Part shown: positions 10,798-19,019 of the stretch, one piece after another
Layout: each line of letters opens with the position of its first letter
How positions within the stretch are numbered: the first letter of the stretch is position 1
Assembly: GCF_014161445.1 (NCBI RefSeq)
Contig: NZ_JABBXA010000016.1
Coordinates: 62,001-126,000, forward strand
Length of the DNA: 64,000 bases
Source: Microbispora sp. H13382
GTDB lineage: Bacteria; Actinomycetota; Actinomycetes; Streptosporangiales; Streptosporangiaceae
Reading direction: 5' to 3'
The notes under the pieces: generated by a model
Database searches by the model: none
Told to the model about the DNA's origin: nothing
The model's input: only the letters and a program-made list of their open reading frames with translations
Position numbers and translations under genes: made by a program

Positions 10798-11220
10798 ATG
10801 CCCGTCCGTCACCTGTTCGCCGCCGCCTCGACCGCCCTGCTCGGATATGCCGGTCGGGCCACGCCGTCGGCGGCGCATCTCCTGGTCCAGCCGGCCGGCG
10901 TCGGCGCCTACACCATGACCGCCGGACGTCTGTGGGCTCTTGCGGCCATGCTGCTGGGGCTGGTCGGCGTGGTCGTCGGCGGGTTGGCTCTGGCCCGCGC
11001 CGCCGGCCGTATCGGTATCGGCGACGCGAGAAGCGGGGCCGTCGTGGCCCTGGTGGCCGGGCTGGCCGGCACGGTCATCGGCGGGCTGGTCGTGGCCGCC
11101 GCCGACGGTGGTCCCGGCACGGGCTACGGAATAGTCGGGGGCTACCTCGCCCTGGTGGTGGGGCCGGCCGGCGCGGTCGTCGGCGGGCTGGCCCTGACCC
11201 GCGTCCGACGCACCGGCTGA
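10798..11220 (+). CDS. DUF6223-like small membrane protein
   Basis: 140 residues. An N-terminal hydrophobic segment resembles a signal peptide or first helix, and three more helices follow (TAGRLWALAAMLLGLVGVVV, GAVVALVAGLAGTVIGGLVV, GGYLALVVGPAGAVVGGLAL). Glycine-rich helix packing and a central ADGGPGTG loop resemble the DUF6223 family as I recall it; function unknown. It is transcribed away from the two-component operon with a 218-bp gap, a placement common for a target gene. A GAGGAG-type ribosome site precedes ATG 10798. Confidence 0.7.
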   Translation: MPVRHLFAAASTALLGYAGRATPSAAHLLVQPAGVGAYTMTAGRLWALAAMLLGLVGVVVGGLALARAAGRIGIGDARSGAVVALVAGLAGTVIGGLVVAAADGGPGTGYGIVGGYLALVVGPAGAVVGGLALTRVRRTG

Positions 11221-11247
11221 CCGGCCGATAGCCGTCCGCGGGGGTCC

Positions 11248-12294
<1,047 letters not shown>

Positions 12295-12365
12295 GAATAG
12301 ATGTTATTGGATGCGTGAAAGGCATGTCTTGGACTAATCACCGCTGCTTGCCCGAAGCTTGAGCC

Positions 12366-13424
12366 ATGAACACGGACAACAAGGTCGCCCTTGTCGTCGG
12401 GGCGAACGGCGTCATCGGCCGCAACCTGATCGACCACCTCGTGGAGCTCGGAGACTGGGACGTGATCGGTCTGTCCCGCCGGGGCGGGGGCGACGCGGGC
12501 CGGGTCAGGCACATCGCCGTGGACCTGCTGAACGCCGACGACTGCCGGGAGCGGCTGCGCGGCCTCGACCGCGTCACGCACGTCTTCCACGCCGCCTACC
12601 AGGACCGGCCCACCTGGGCGGAGCTGGTGCCGCCCAACCTCGCCATGCTGGTCAACGTCGTCGAGGCCGTGGAGGCCGCCTCACCCGGCCTGCGCCACGT
12701 CAGCCTGATGCAGGGCTACAAGGTGTACGGCGCGCACCTCGGGCCGTTCAAGACACCCGCGCGGGAGGACGACCCCCACCACATGCCGCCGGAGTTCAAC
12801 GTGGACCAGCAGAACTTCCTCGAAGAGCGCCAGAAGGGCAAGGCGTGGACCTGGTCCGCGCTGCGCCCCTCGGTGGTGTGCGGGTTCGCCCTCGGCAACC
12901 CGATGAACCTCGCCATGGTGATCGGGGTGTACGCGGCGATCTCCAAGGAACTGAGCCTGCCGCTGCGGTTCCCCGGCAGGCCCGGGGCGTACCGCACCCT
13001 GCTGGAGATGACCGACGCGACGCTGCTGGCCAAGGCCACGGTGTGGGCGGCGACCAGTGAGGCGTGCGCCAACCAGGCGTTCAACATCAACAACGGCGAT
13101 CTGTTCCGGTGGGAGGAGATGTGGCCGGAGATCGCCCGCTTCTTCGACCTGGAGGTGGCGCCGCCGCTGCACATGTCGCTGGCGGAGGTCATGGCGGACA
13201 AGGAGCCGCTGTGGGACGCGATGGTCGAGCGGCACGGCCTGGCGAAGCACTCCTACCAGGAGGTGTCCTCGTGGGCCTTCGGCGACGCGGTCTTCTCCTG
13301 GGACTACGACTTCATCGCCGACGGCTCGAAGGCGCGGCGGTTCGGTTTCCACGAGTTCGTCGACACCCGGAAGATGTTCCTGGACATCTTCGCCGGCTTC
13401 CGCCACCGCCGGATCATCCCCTGA
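12366..13424 (+). CDS. PRISE-type SDR reductase (progesterone 5-beta-reductase/iridoid synthase-like)
   Basis: 352 residues. The Rossmann motif is VVGANGVIGRNLIDHL, followed by GLSRRGG, a site for NADPH phosphate. LMQGYKVYG holds the conserved lysine of this family, and RPSVVCGFALGNPMN the substrate-side strand. The segment that in classic members reads FYYxxED, with the catalytic tyrosine, reads FNVDQQN here, so the tyrosine appears absent. Such enzymes reduce activated double bonds of enones, but this one may differ. It is divergent from the LysR gene, its likely regulator. The natural substrate is unknown. Confidence 0.82.
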   Translation: MNTDNKVALVVGANGVIGRNLIDHLVELGDWDVIGLSRRGGGDAGRVRHIAVDLLNADDCRERLRGLDRVTHVFHAAYQDRPTWAELVPPNLAMLVNVVEAVEAASPGLRHVSLMQGYKVYGAHLGPFKTPAREDDPHHMPPEFNVDQQNFLEERQKGKAWTWSALRPSVVCGFALGNPMNLAMVIGVYAAISKELSLPLRFPGRPGAYRTLLEMTDATLLAKATVWAATSEACANQAFNINNGDLFRWEEMWPEIARFFDLEVAPPLHMSLAEVMADKEPLWDAMVERHGLAKHSYQEVSSWAFGDAVFSWDYDFIADGSKARRFGFHEFVDTRKMFLDIFAGFRHRRIIP

Positions 13425-13503
13425 CCGCGCCGCGCCCCCACCGGTCCTCCGCCCGGCAGCGCCCGGGGCGGCACGGCACGGAGAGCGGTCCCGCGGCCGC
13501 CGG

Positions 13504-14652
13504 TCAGGGGTGGCGGACCCAGGCGCCGCGACGCATCACGCCGGCGACGTCCAGGTCGTCGCCGAGCACGACCAGATCGGCATACTTGCCGACCGTGATC
13601 GAGCCGACCTCGCCGTCCAGGCCGAGGACACGGGCCGGGGTCAGGGAGGCCATGCGGGCGGCGTCCACCAGCGAGCGCCCGACCTCCCGCACCGTGCGGC
13701 GGAAGGCCACGTCCATCGTGAGCGTGCTGCCGGCGATCGAGCCCGGTCGCCCCGGGGTGTCGGAGGCGAGCCGGGCCACTCCGTCGACGACGTCGACGGT
13801 CATCGGGCCGAGCGGGTAGCGCCCGTCGCCCATGCCGGCGGCCGCCATGGCGTCGGTGATCAGCGCCGTACGGTCCGCGCCCGCCGCGTCCATGGCCAGG
13901 CGCAGCATGGCCGGGTGGACGTGGACCCCGTCGTTGATGAGTTCGACCGTCACCCGCTCGTCCTGCAGCAGGGCGGCGATCGGCCCGGGCGCGCGGTGGC
14001 CCAGCGAGGGCATCGCGTTGTAAAGGTGGGTCGCCACGCTCGCCCCCGCCTCGATGCCGTCGAGTGTCTGCTCGTAGGTGGCGTCGCTGTGACCGAGGGC
14101 GGCGACGATCCCCTCGGCGGCGGCGTCCCTGATCACGTCGAGCGCGTTCGGTAGTTCCGGGGCGATCGTCAGCATCCGCACGTGCCCGCACCCGGCCTTG
14201 ACCAGCGCACGGAACTCCGCCCGGTCCGGTTCGCGCAGCAGCGTGGGCTCGTGCGCGCCGCACCGCGACCGGGCGATGTACGGCCCCTCGAAGTGGATGC
14301 CGGCGACCAGGCCCTGCTCGCACAGGTCGGCGAGTGTCGCCGCGGCCCGCGTGAGCGTGTCGGGCGCGGCGGTGACCAGGCTGGCCATGAGGGTGGTCGT
14401 GCCGCGCCCGAGGTGGAAGGCGGCGACCTCGGCGGCGCTCGCGGGGTCGCCGTCGGGGAAGCTTCCGCCGGCGCCGCCGTGACTGTGGATGTCGACGAAG
14501 CCGGGGACGACGGTGCGTCCGCCCAGGCCGAACCCGTCGCGCGGCGCCTGCCCGCGCCCGATGTGGGTGATCCTGCCGTCCTCGATGGTCAGCCAGCCGT
14601 CGTGGACGCCGTCGGGAGTGACGACGCGGGCATCGGAGAGAGTCACGCTCAT
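13504..14652 (-). CDS. nagA: N-acetylglucosamine-6-phosphate deacetylase
   Basis: 382 residues from ATG 14652 (GAGG 8 nt upstream). An amidohydrolase that removes acetate from GlcNAc-6-phosphate during recycling of cell wall or chitin amino sugars. Signature metal-site and active-site pieces are VDIHSHGGAGG, GIHFEGPYIA (metal-binding Glu), ALGHSDA, THLYNAMPSL, and LITDAMAAAGM with the catalytic aspartate. It ends with the typical TPARVLGLDGEVGSITVGKYADLVVL. A longer open frame to 14793 runs through low-complexity leader and is rejected. No nagB or PTS gene is nearby. Confidence 0.94.
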   Translation of the reverse strand: MSVTLSDARVVTPDGVHDGWLTIEDGRITHIGRGQAPRDGFGLGGRTVVPGFVDIHSHGGAGGSFPDGDPASAAEVAAFHLGRGTTTLMASLVTAAPDTLTRAAATLADLCEQGLVAGIHFEGPYIARSRCGAHEPTLLREPDRAEFRALVKAGCGHVRMLTIAPELPNALDVIRDAAAEGIVAALGHSDATYEQTLDGIEAGASVATHLYNAMPSLGHRAPGPIAALLQDERVTVELINDGVHVHPAMLRLAMDAAGADRTALITDAMAAAGMGDGRYPLGPMTVDVVDGVARLASDTPGRPGSIAGSTLTMDVAFRRTVREVGRSLVDAARMASLTPARVLGLDGEVGSITVGKYADLVVLGDDLDVAGVMRRGAWVRHP

Positions 14653-14821
14653 GCCGCCATCCTCGCGTGTGCGGCCCGCGCCCGCCGCTCCGGGTCCGGA
14701 CGCCCCCGCCGTACGGGGACGTCCCGATTTCAGCGGAAAGCGCTCATTAGTGCAATAAGTCCTCATAGTGGTGCGAATAGCAATCCTGTACATGGCAGTG
14801 AGCCAGAGGTAAGAACTTACG

Positions 14822-15568
14822 GTGGTGAATTCGCGTGCGAACTATGGTGTGGACGCCCCCGGCGTGCTGGCCGGACTGACACTGGGCGGCATCGCCGAAC
14901 TGGCACTCGCCGCCGTGCTGTTCGGGGTCGGCCTGCCCGTCCCGGCCGTCGTGCTCCTCGTGGGCGGGATCGCGCTCGCCGCGGGTGCGGCGTTGTTCGC
15001 GCACACCACGCTTCGCGGCAAGTTCCGGGTCTGGGACGCCGAACTCGACCGGCTCGGGCTGAAGGGGGACGAGCAGGTCCTCGACCTGGGCTGCGGCCGG
15101 GGCATGGTGCTGCTGAAGGCCGCCGGGCGGCTTTCCGGCGCCGGCAGGGCCGTCGGCGTCGACCTGTGGGTGACGAAGGACCAGTCGGGCAACAGCCAGG
15201 ACGCCACTCTGGCCAACGCGCGCGCGGAAGGGGTCGCCGGCCGGGTGGACCTGGTCACCGGCGACATGCGTGACCTCCCGTTCGACGACGCCGCGTTCGA
15301 CCTGGTCGTCTCCAGTCTCGCCGTGCACAACATCGTCCAGGAGGAGGGCCGTGCGGAGGCGGTGCGCGAGGCCTTCCGCGTGCTCAAACCGGGCGGTCTG
15401 CTGCGGATCGCCGACTTCCGCAACGCACACCGGTACGCGGAGGTGCTGACGGAGTGCGGCGCCGCCGACGTCGAGGTCTACGATCTCGGCTGGCGGTTCT
15501 GGTACGGCGGGCCGCACGCCCGTACGTCGATGGTCGCCTGCAGGCGCCCCGGTGTGGGGGAGAGGTGA
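14822..15568 (+). CDS. Membrane-anchored class I SAM-dependent methyltransferase
   Basis: 248 residues. Two hydrophobic helices (about residues 15-35 and 38-60) precede the methyltransferase fold, so the catalytic domain is held at the membrane. Motif I is VLDLGCGRGMVL, then VGVDLW, a motif II/III region FDLVVSSLAVHNI, and FRVLKPGGLLRIADF. Similar short membrane-anchored methyltransferases are common in actinomycetes and have no assigned substrate. It starts at GTG 14822 or the adjacent GTG 14825. The 170 bp between it and nagA hold divergent promoters. Confidence 0.85.
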   Translation: MVNSRANYGVDAPGVLAGLTLGGIAELALAAVLFGVGLPVPAVVLLVGGIALAAGAALFAHTTLRGKFRVWDAELDRLGLKGDEQVLDLGCGRGMVLLKAAGRLSGAGRAVGVDLWVTKDQSGNSQDATLANARAEGVAGRVDLVTGDMRDLPFDDAAFDLVVSSLAVHNIVQEEGRAEAVREAFRVLKPGGLLRIADFRNAHRYAEVLTECGAADVEVYDLGWRFWYGGPHARTSMVACRRPGVGER

Positions 15569-15631
15569 CCGACATTTCCGGAGATCCTTGGGAAAGGCGG
15601 CGGAAAGAGTGGATTCCCGGGTAGCTACTCA

Positions 15632-15647
15632 TGGGTAGATTTACCCA
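15632..15647. promoter_or_regulatory. Inverted repeat upstream of glpD, possible operator
   Basis: TGGGTA-GATT-TACCCA, 32 bp before the glpD start, with a further GGGTAGCTAC just upstream at about 15619-15628. It could bind a glycerol regulator; none is encoded nearby. Confidence 0.4.
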
Positions 15648-15678
15648 GCAGAGGTGAAAGCGGTACAGAAGGAGCCCT

Positions 15679-17439
15679 ATGACGGCGAGGATGGGCACGG
15701 CGCGACTCGGCCCGGCGGAACGCACCGCCGCCCTGGCGCGGATGGAGGCGCAGGAACTCGACGTGGTCGTGATCGGCGGCGGCGTGGTCGGCGCCGGCGT
15801 CGCGCTCGACGCCGTGACCCGAGGGCTCTCGGTGGGCCTCGTCGAGGCGCGCGACTTCGCCTCCGGCACGTCGTCCCGGTCCTCCAAGCTGATCCACGGG
15901 GGGCTGCGCTACCTGGAGCAGTTCAACTTCGACCTGGTCAGAGAGGCCCTGCGGGAGCGGGCCCTGCTGCTCAAGCGGATCGCGCCGCACCTGGTCAGGC
16001 CGGTGCCGTTCCTGTATCCGCTCACCCACGCGGGCTGGGAGCGGCCGTACATCGGCGCGGGGCTCGCGCTCTACGACACGCTCGGGCTGTCCTTCGGACT
16101 CACCCGGGGCGTGCCGGGGCACCGCCACCTGACCCGCCGCCAGGCCCTCCGGGTGGTCCCGTCGCTGCGGCGGTCGGCGTTCACCGGCGCCGTGCAGTAC
16201 TGGGACGCCCAGGTGGACGACGCCCGCTACGTGATGACCACGCTGCGCACCGCCGCGACGTACGGCGCGCACGTCGCCTCGCGGGTGCAGGCGGTCGGCT
16301 TCCTCCGGGAGGGGGAGCGGGTCACCGGAGTGCGCGTGTGCGACCTGGAGACGGGCGCGGAGCTGGACGTGCGGGCCCGCCAGGTCGTCAACGCGACCGG
16401 CGTGTGGACCGACGACATCCAGCAGCTCGTCGGCGGCCGGGGGCAGATCCACGTGCGGGCGTCCAAGGGCATCCATCTCGTGGTGCCGCGCGACCGCATC
16501 CACTCGCGCAGCGGCCTGATCATGCGTACCGAGAAGTCCGTGCTGTTCGTCATCCCCTGGGGACGGCACTGGATCATCGGAACCACCGACACCCGCTGGA
16601 ATCTGGACAAGGCCCACCCCGCCGCCTCCCGGGCGGACATCGACTACCTGCTCGACCGGGTCAACTCGGTGCTGTCGGTGCCGCTGACCAGGGACGACGT
16701 CGAGGGCGTGTACGCCGGGCTGCGGCCGCTGCTGGCCGGGGAGTCCGAGGAGACCTCCAAGCTCTCGCGCGAGCACGTCGTCGCCCACCCCGTGCCGGGG
16801 CTGGTCATGGTGGCCGGCGGCAAGTTCACGACGTACCGGGTCATGGCGGCCGACGCCGTGGACGCGGTCGCGCTCGGCCTCGACCAGCGCGTGCCGCCGT
16901 CGTGCACCGACCAGGTGCCGCTCGCCGGCGCAGAGGGCTACCAGGCCCTGTGGAACTCCCGCCATCGAATGGCGCGCGCCTCCGGGCTGCACGTGGCCAG
17001 GATCGAGCACCTGCTGGAGCGGTACGGCTCGCTCATCGACGAGGTGCTGGCGATCATCGAGCGCGACCCCTCGCTCGGCCGGCCCCTCGACGGCGCCGAC
17101 GACTACCTGCGCGCGGAGATCGTGTACGCCGCGACGCACGAGGGCGCCCGGCACCTCAACGACGCGCTGACCCGGCGCACCCGCATCTCGATCGAGACCT
17201 TCCACCGGGGTACCGCGGTCGCCCGGGAGGCCGCCGAGCTCATGGCCGGCCCGCTCGGCTGGGACGGCGAGCAGGTCAAGCGGGAGGTCGAGTACTACAC
17301 CAAGCGGGTCGAGGCGGAGCGGGCCTCCCAGGAGCAGGACACCGACCAGGAGGCCGACGCCATCCGCCTCGGCGCGCCGGAGATCGTCCCCGTCGCGCCC
17401 CCGCGTGACCTCGCGAAGTCGCGGGGCACCGGGAACTGA
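15679..17439 (+). CDS. glpD: Aerobic glycerol-3-phosphate dehydrogenase
   Basis: 586 residues. This FAD enzyme oxidises glycerol-3-phosphate to dihydroxyacetone phosphate at the membrane and passes electrons to quinone. The N terminus carries the FAD motif DVVVIGGGVVGAGVALDAV, then SSKLIHGGLRYLE, a glycine-rich WGRHWIIGTTDTRW segment, and a C-terminal helical domain ending near residue 550. Length matches the long actinobacterial type. AAGGAG lies 5 nt before ATG 15679. No glpF or glpK is adjacent. Its stop is only 3 bp from the left 21-bp repeat of the following ATPase unit. Confidence 0.95.
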   Translation: MTARMGTARLGPAERTAALARMEAQELDVVVIGGGVVGAGVALDAVTRGLSVGLVEARDFASGTSSRSSKLIHGGLRYLEQFNFDLVREALRERALLLKRIAPHLVRPVPFLYPLTHAGWERPYIGAGLALYDTLGLSFGLTRGVPGHRHLTRRQALRVVPSLRRSAFTGAVQYWDAQVDDARYVMTTLRTAATYGAHVASRVQAVGFLREGERVTGVRVCDLETGAELDVRARQVVNATGVWTDDIQQLVGGRGQIHVRASKGIHLVVPRDRIHSRSGLIMRTEKSVLFVIPWGRHWIIGTTDTRWNLDKAHPAASRADIDYLLDRVNSVLSVPLTRDDVEGVYAGLRPLLAGESEETSKLSREHVVAHPVPGLVMVAGGKFTTYRVMAADAVDAVALGLDQRVPPSCTDQVPLAGAEGYQALWNSRHRMARASGLHVARIEHLLERYGSLIDEVLAIIERDPSLGRPLDGADDYLRAEIVYAATHEGARHLNDALTRRTRISIETFHRGTAVAREAAELMAGPLGWDGEQVKREVEYYTKRVEAERASQEQDTDQEADAIRLGAPEIVPVAPPRDLAKSRGTGN

Positions 17440-17442
17440 CCC

Positions 17443-17463
17443 TCAGGCGAAGGGGATCCACGC
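17443..17463. repeat. Left copy of 21-bp direct repeat bounding the ATPase gene
   Basis: Identical to 18999-19019 (begins TCAGGCGAAGGGGATCCAC). On the - strand it encodes the ATPase's last residues RAWIPFA and its stop. Confidence 0.95.
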
Positions 17464-18936
17464 GCGGCCGTACAGTGCCGGCAGGTCCACGAGGAGGACG
17501 GCAGGGTCTCGCGCCGCCTCGGCCCGGAGGTCGTCGTCGAAGCCGGCTCCGCTGTAGCAGGCCAGTACGGTTCCGGAGGTGTCGTAGCCCTTCGCCGACA
17601 GCAGGTCGCGGGCCCGGCGAAGGCGCTCCAGATGGCGCATGCCCATGAGCTTGTCCCACTTGGCCTCGCCCAGGGACCTGACAGCCCGGGGCTCGCCGGG
17701 ATAGGCGGGGCCGAGGACGGCCACGTCCACGTCGATCTGCGTCCTGGCCACGGGGTCGGCCACCGTGCCGGCCGCGACCTCGCCGATGCCGCCCTCGCCG
17801 AAGTGCTCCCGGCCGTGGCGCAACGCGTACTCCCGGCAGAGGGTCTCGAAGTGCGGCCCCATCACCTTCGACAGGAAGCGCTGACGGGAGCGCCGCCAGA
17901 CTTCCTCGGCGAGGCCGAGGCCGAGGTCCGACCACTCCGGACGCATGATGGCCTGGTAGAAGGTGATGAGCGGCTCCGCGATCCGGTACCGCGTCCGTCC
18001 CGGCCGGAAGGCGTCCTTCTCCCTGACCAGCAGCCCGCAGTCCTCCAGGACGTTGAGCGGATGGGCGATGTCGGAGGACTTGTACCCGATGTGACCGGCG
18101 ATGCCGCCCCAGGTGTTGTTCCCCGCCGCGACCGCGGAGAGAACCGAGTGGTAGAGGGCGGGGTCGCGGATGTCGGGCTCTTCCGCGAGCAGGTAGCGCC
18201 CTTCCCGGAAGAGCGACGTTCTCCGGTCGAGGACCGTATGGACCACCCATCGGTCGAAGTCCTCGACCGACTCCGGCCGGTCACCCAGCACGAACTCGTC
18301 CCGATAGGCCGGGGTGCCGCCGACGACCGCGTGGAGCATCGCCGCCAGGCGAGGGTCGTCCTGCACGCCCCAGAACTCTGCGGCGTCCCGGTAGGACAGC
18401 GACTGGATCACGAGCTCCAGGCGGGCCCGGCCCCGTAGCGGCGCCTGCCCGGAGAGGATCTTGCCCATGACCGACAGTGCGGAGCCGCAGATCAGCACCC
18501 GCGCGTTGCTCGCGCCTCCGTGCGTGCGGCCGCGCAGGTCGATCTCCTGCTTGAGAATGGACGGCAGAGCCGGGTTCGCCTTCATCAGATACGGGAACTC
18601 GTCGATGATCAGCGGTGTCGGACCGTCTTCGGCCAGCGAGAAGAAGAAGGTGAGCGCGTCCCGCCAGTCCGCGAACGGGTAGCCCACCGGGGAGCCGGTG
18701 TGTCTGGCCAGGGCCATGCCGAACAGGCGGAGCAGCTCGATCTCCGTGCCTTCCGTCGCCTCGAAGTAGAAACCACCGAGAGCCTCGGCCAGGTTCTTGA
18801 GCAGAAATGTCTTTCCCTGCCTGCGGCGGCCGCTGACGACGCCGAAGGCCACCTCCGCCTGGGTGCCGGTCGCGAAGGACGTCAGCGCCTCCCACTCCCA
18901 GGTCCGGTCGAAGATGTGTCCCGGTTTGGCCACCAT
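17443..18936 (-). CDS. AAA+ ATPase with C-terminal PD-(D/E)XK-like (DUF234-type) domain
   Basis: 497 residues. Residues about 1-230 form an archaeal-type ATPase domain with Walker A GRRRQGKT (near residue 36), Walker B PLIIDEFPYL and a sensor-like ICGSALSVM. A winged-helix stretch follows (about 260-320, GGIAGHIGYKSSDIAHPLNVLEDCGLLVREK). The C-terminal part has TQIDVDVAVLG followed by SLGEAKW, the D...ExK pattern of the PD-(D/E)XK nuclease fold. Proteins of this build are widespread and often multicopy, with no settled function. The last residues RAWIPFA are shared, base for base, with the neighbouring beta-propeller gene: the gene ends inside a 21-bp direct repeat. No partner gene is present. 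Confidence 0.85.
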   Translation of the reverse strand: MVAKPGHIFDRTWEWEALTSFATGTQAEVAFGVVSGRRRQGKTFLLKNLAEALGGFYFEATEGTEIELLRLFGMALARHTGSPVGYPFADWRDALTFFFSLAEDGPTPLIIDEFPYLMKANPALPSILKQEIDLRGRTHGGASNARVLICGSALSVMGKILSGQAPLRGRARLELVIQSLSYRDAAEFWGVQDDPRLAAMLHAVVGGTPAYRDEFVLGDRPESVEDFDRWVVHTVLDRRTSLFREGRYLLAEEPDIRDPALYHSVLSAVAAGNNTWGGIAGHIGYKSSDIAHPLNVLEDCGLLVREKDAFRPGRTRYRIAEPLITFYQAIMRPEWSDLGLGLAEEVWRRSRQRFLSKVMGPHFETLCREYALRHGREHFGEGGIGEVAAGTVADPVARTQIDVDVAVLGPAYPGEPRAVRSLGEAKWDKLMGMRHLERLRRARDLLSAKGYDTSGTVLACYSGAGFDDDLRAEAARDPAVLLVDLPALYGRAWIPFA

Positions 18937-18952
18937 GAGCGATCACCCCGCC

Positions 18953-18985
18953 ACTGAAATACGGTTCGCTTAACCGTATTTCAGT
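18953..18985. promoter_or_regulatory. 14-bp perfect inverted repeat upstream of the ATPase gene
   Basis: ACTGAAATACGGTT (18953-18966), loop CGCTT, AACCGTATTTCAGT (18972-18985). It lies 16 bp upstream of the ATPase start, is AT-rich against its surroundings and travels within the repeat-bounded unit. It may be an operator bound by the ATPase's own winged helix, or a recombination end. Confidence 0.8.
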
Positions 18986-18998
18986 AGCAGGTGCGTCG

Positions 18999-19019
18999 TC
19001 AGGCGAAGGGGATCCACGC
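18999..19019. repeat. Right copy of 21-bp direct repeat, at the 3' end of the beta-propeller gene
   Basis: Identical to 17443-17463, spacing 1,556 bp. It supplies the stop and last codons of the beta-propeller gene; similarity continues weakly a few bases further into that gene. Confidence 0.95.

Noticed and set aside
15625-17205. 526-codon open frame antisense to glpD
   Set aside because: Shadow frame opposite a clear enzyme gene.
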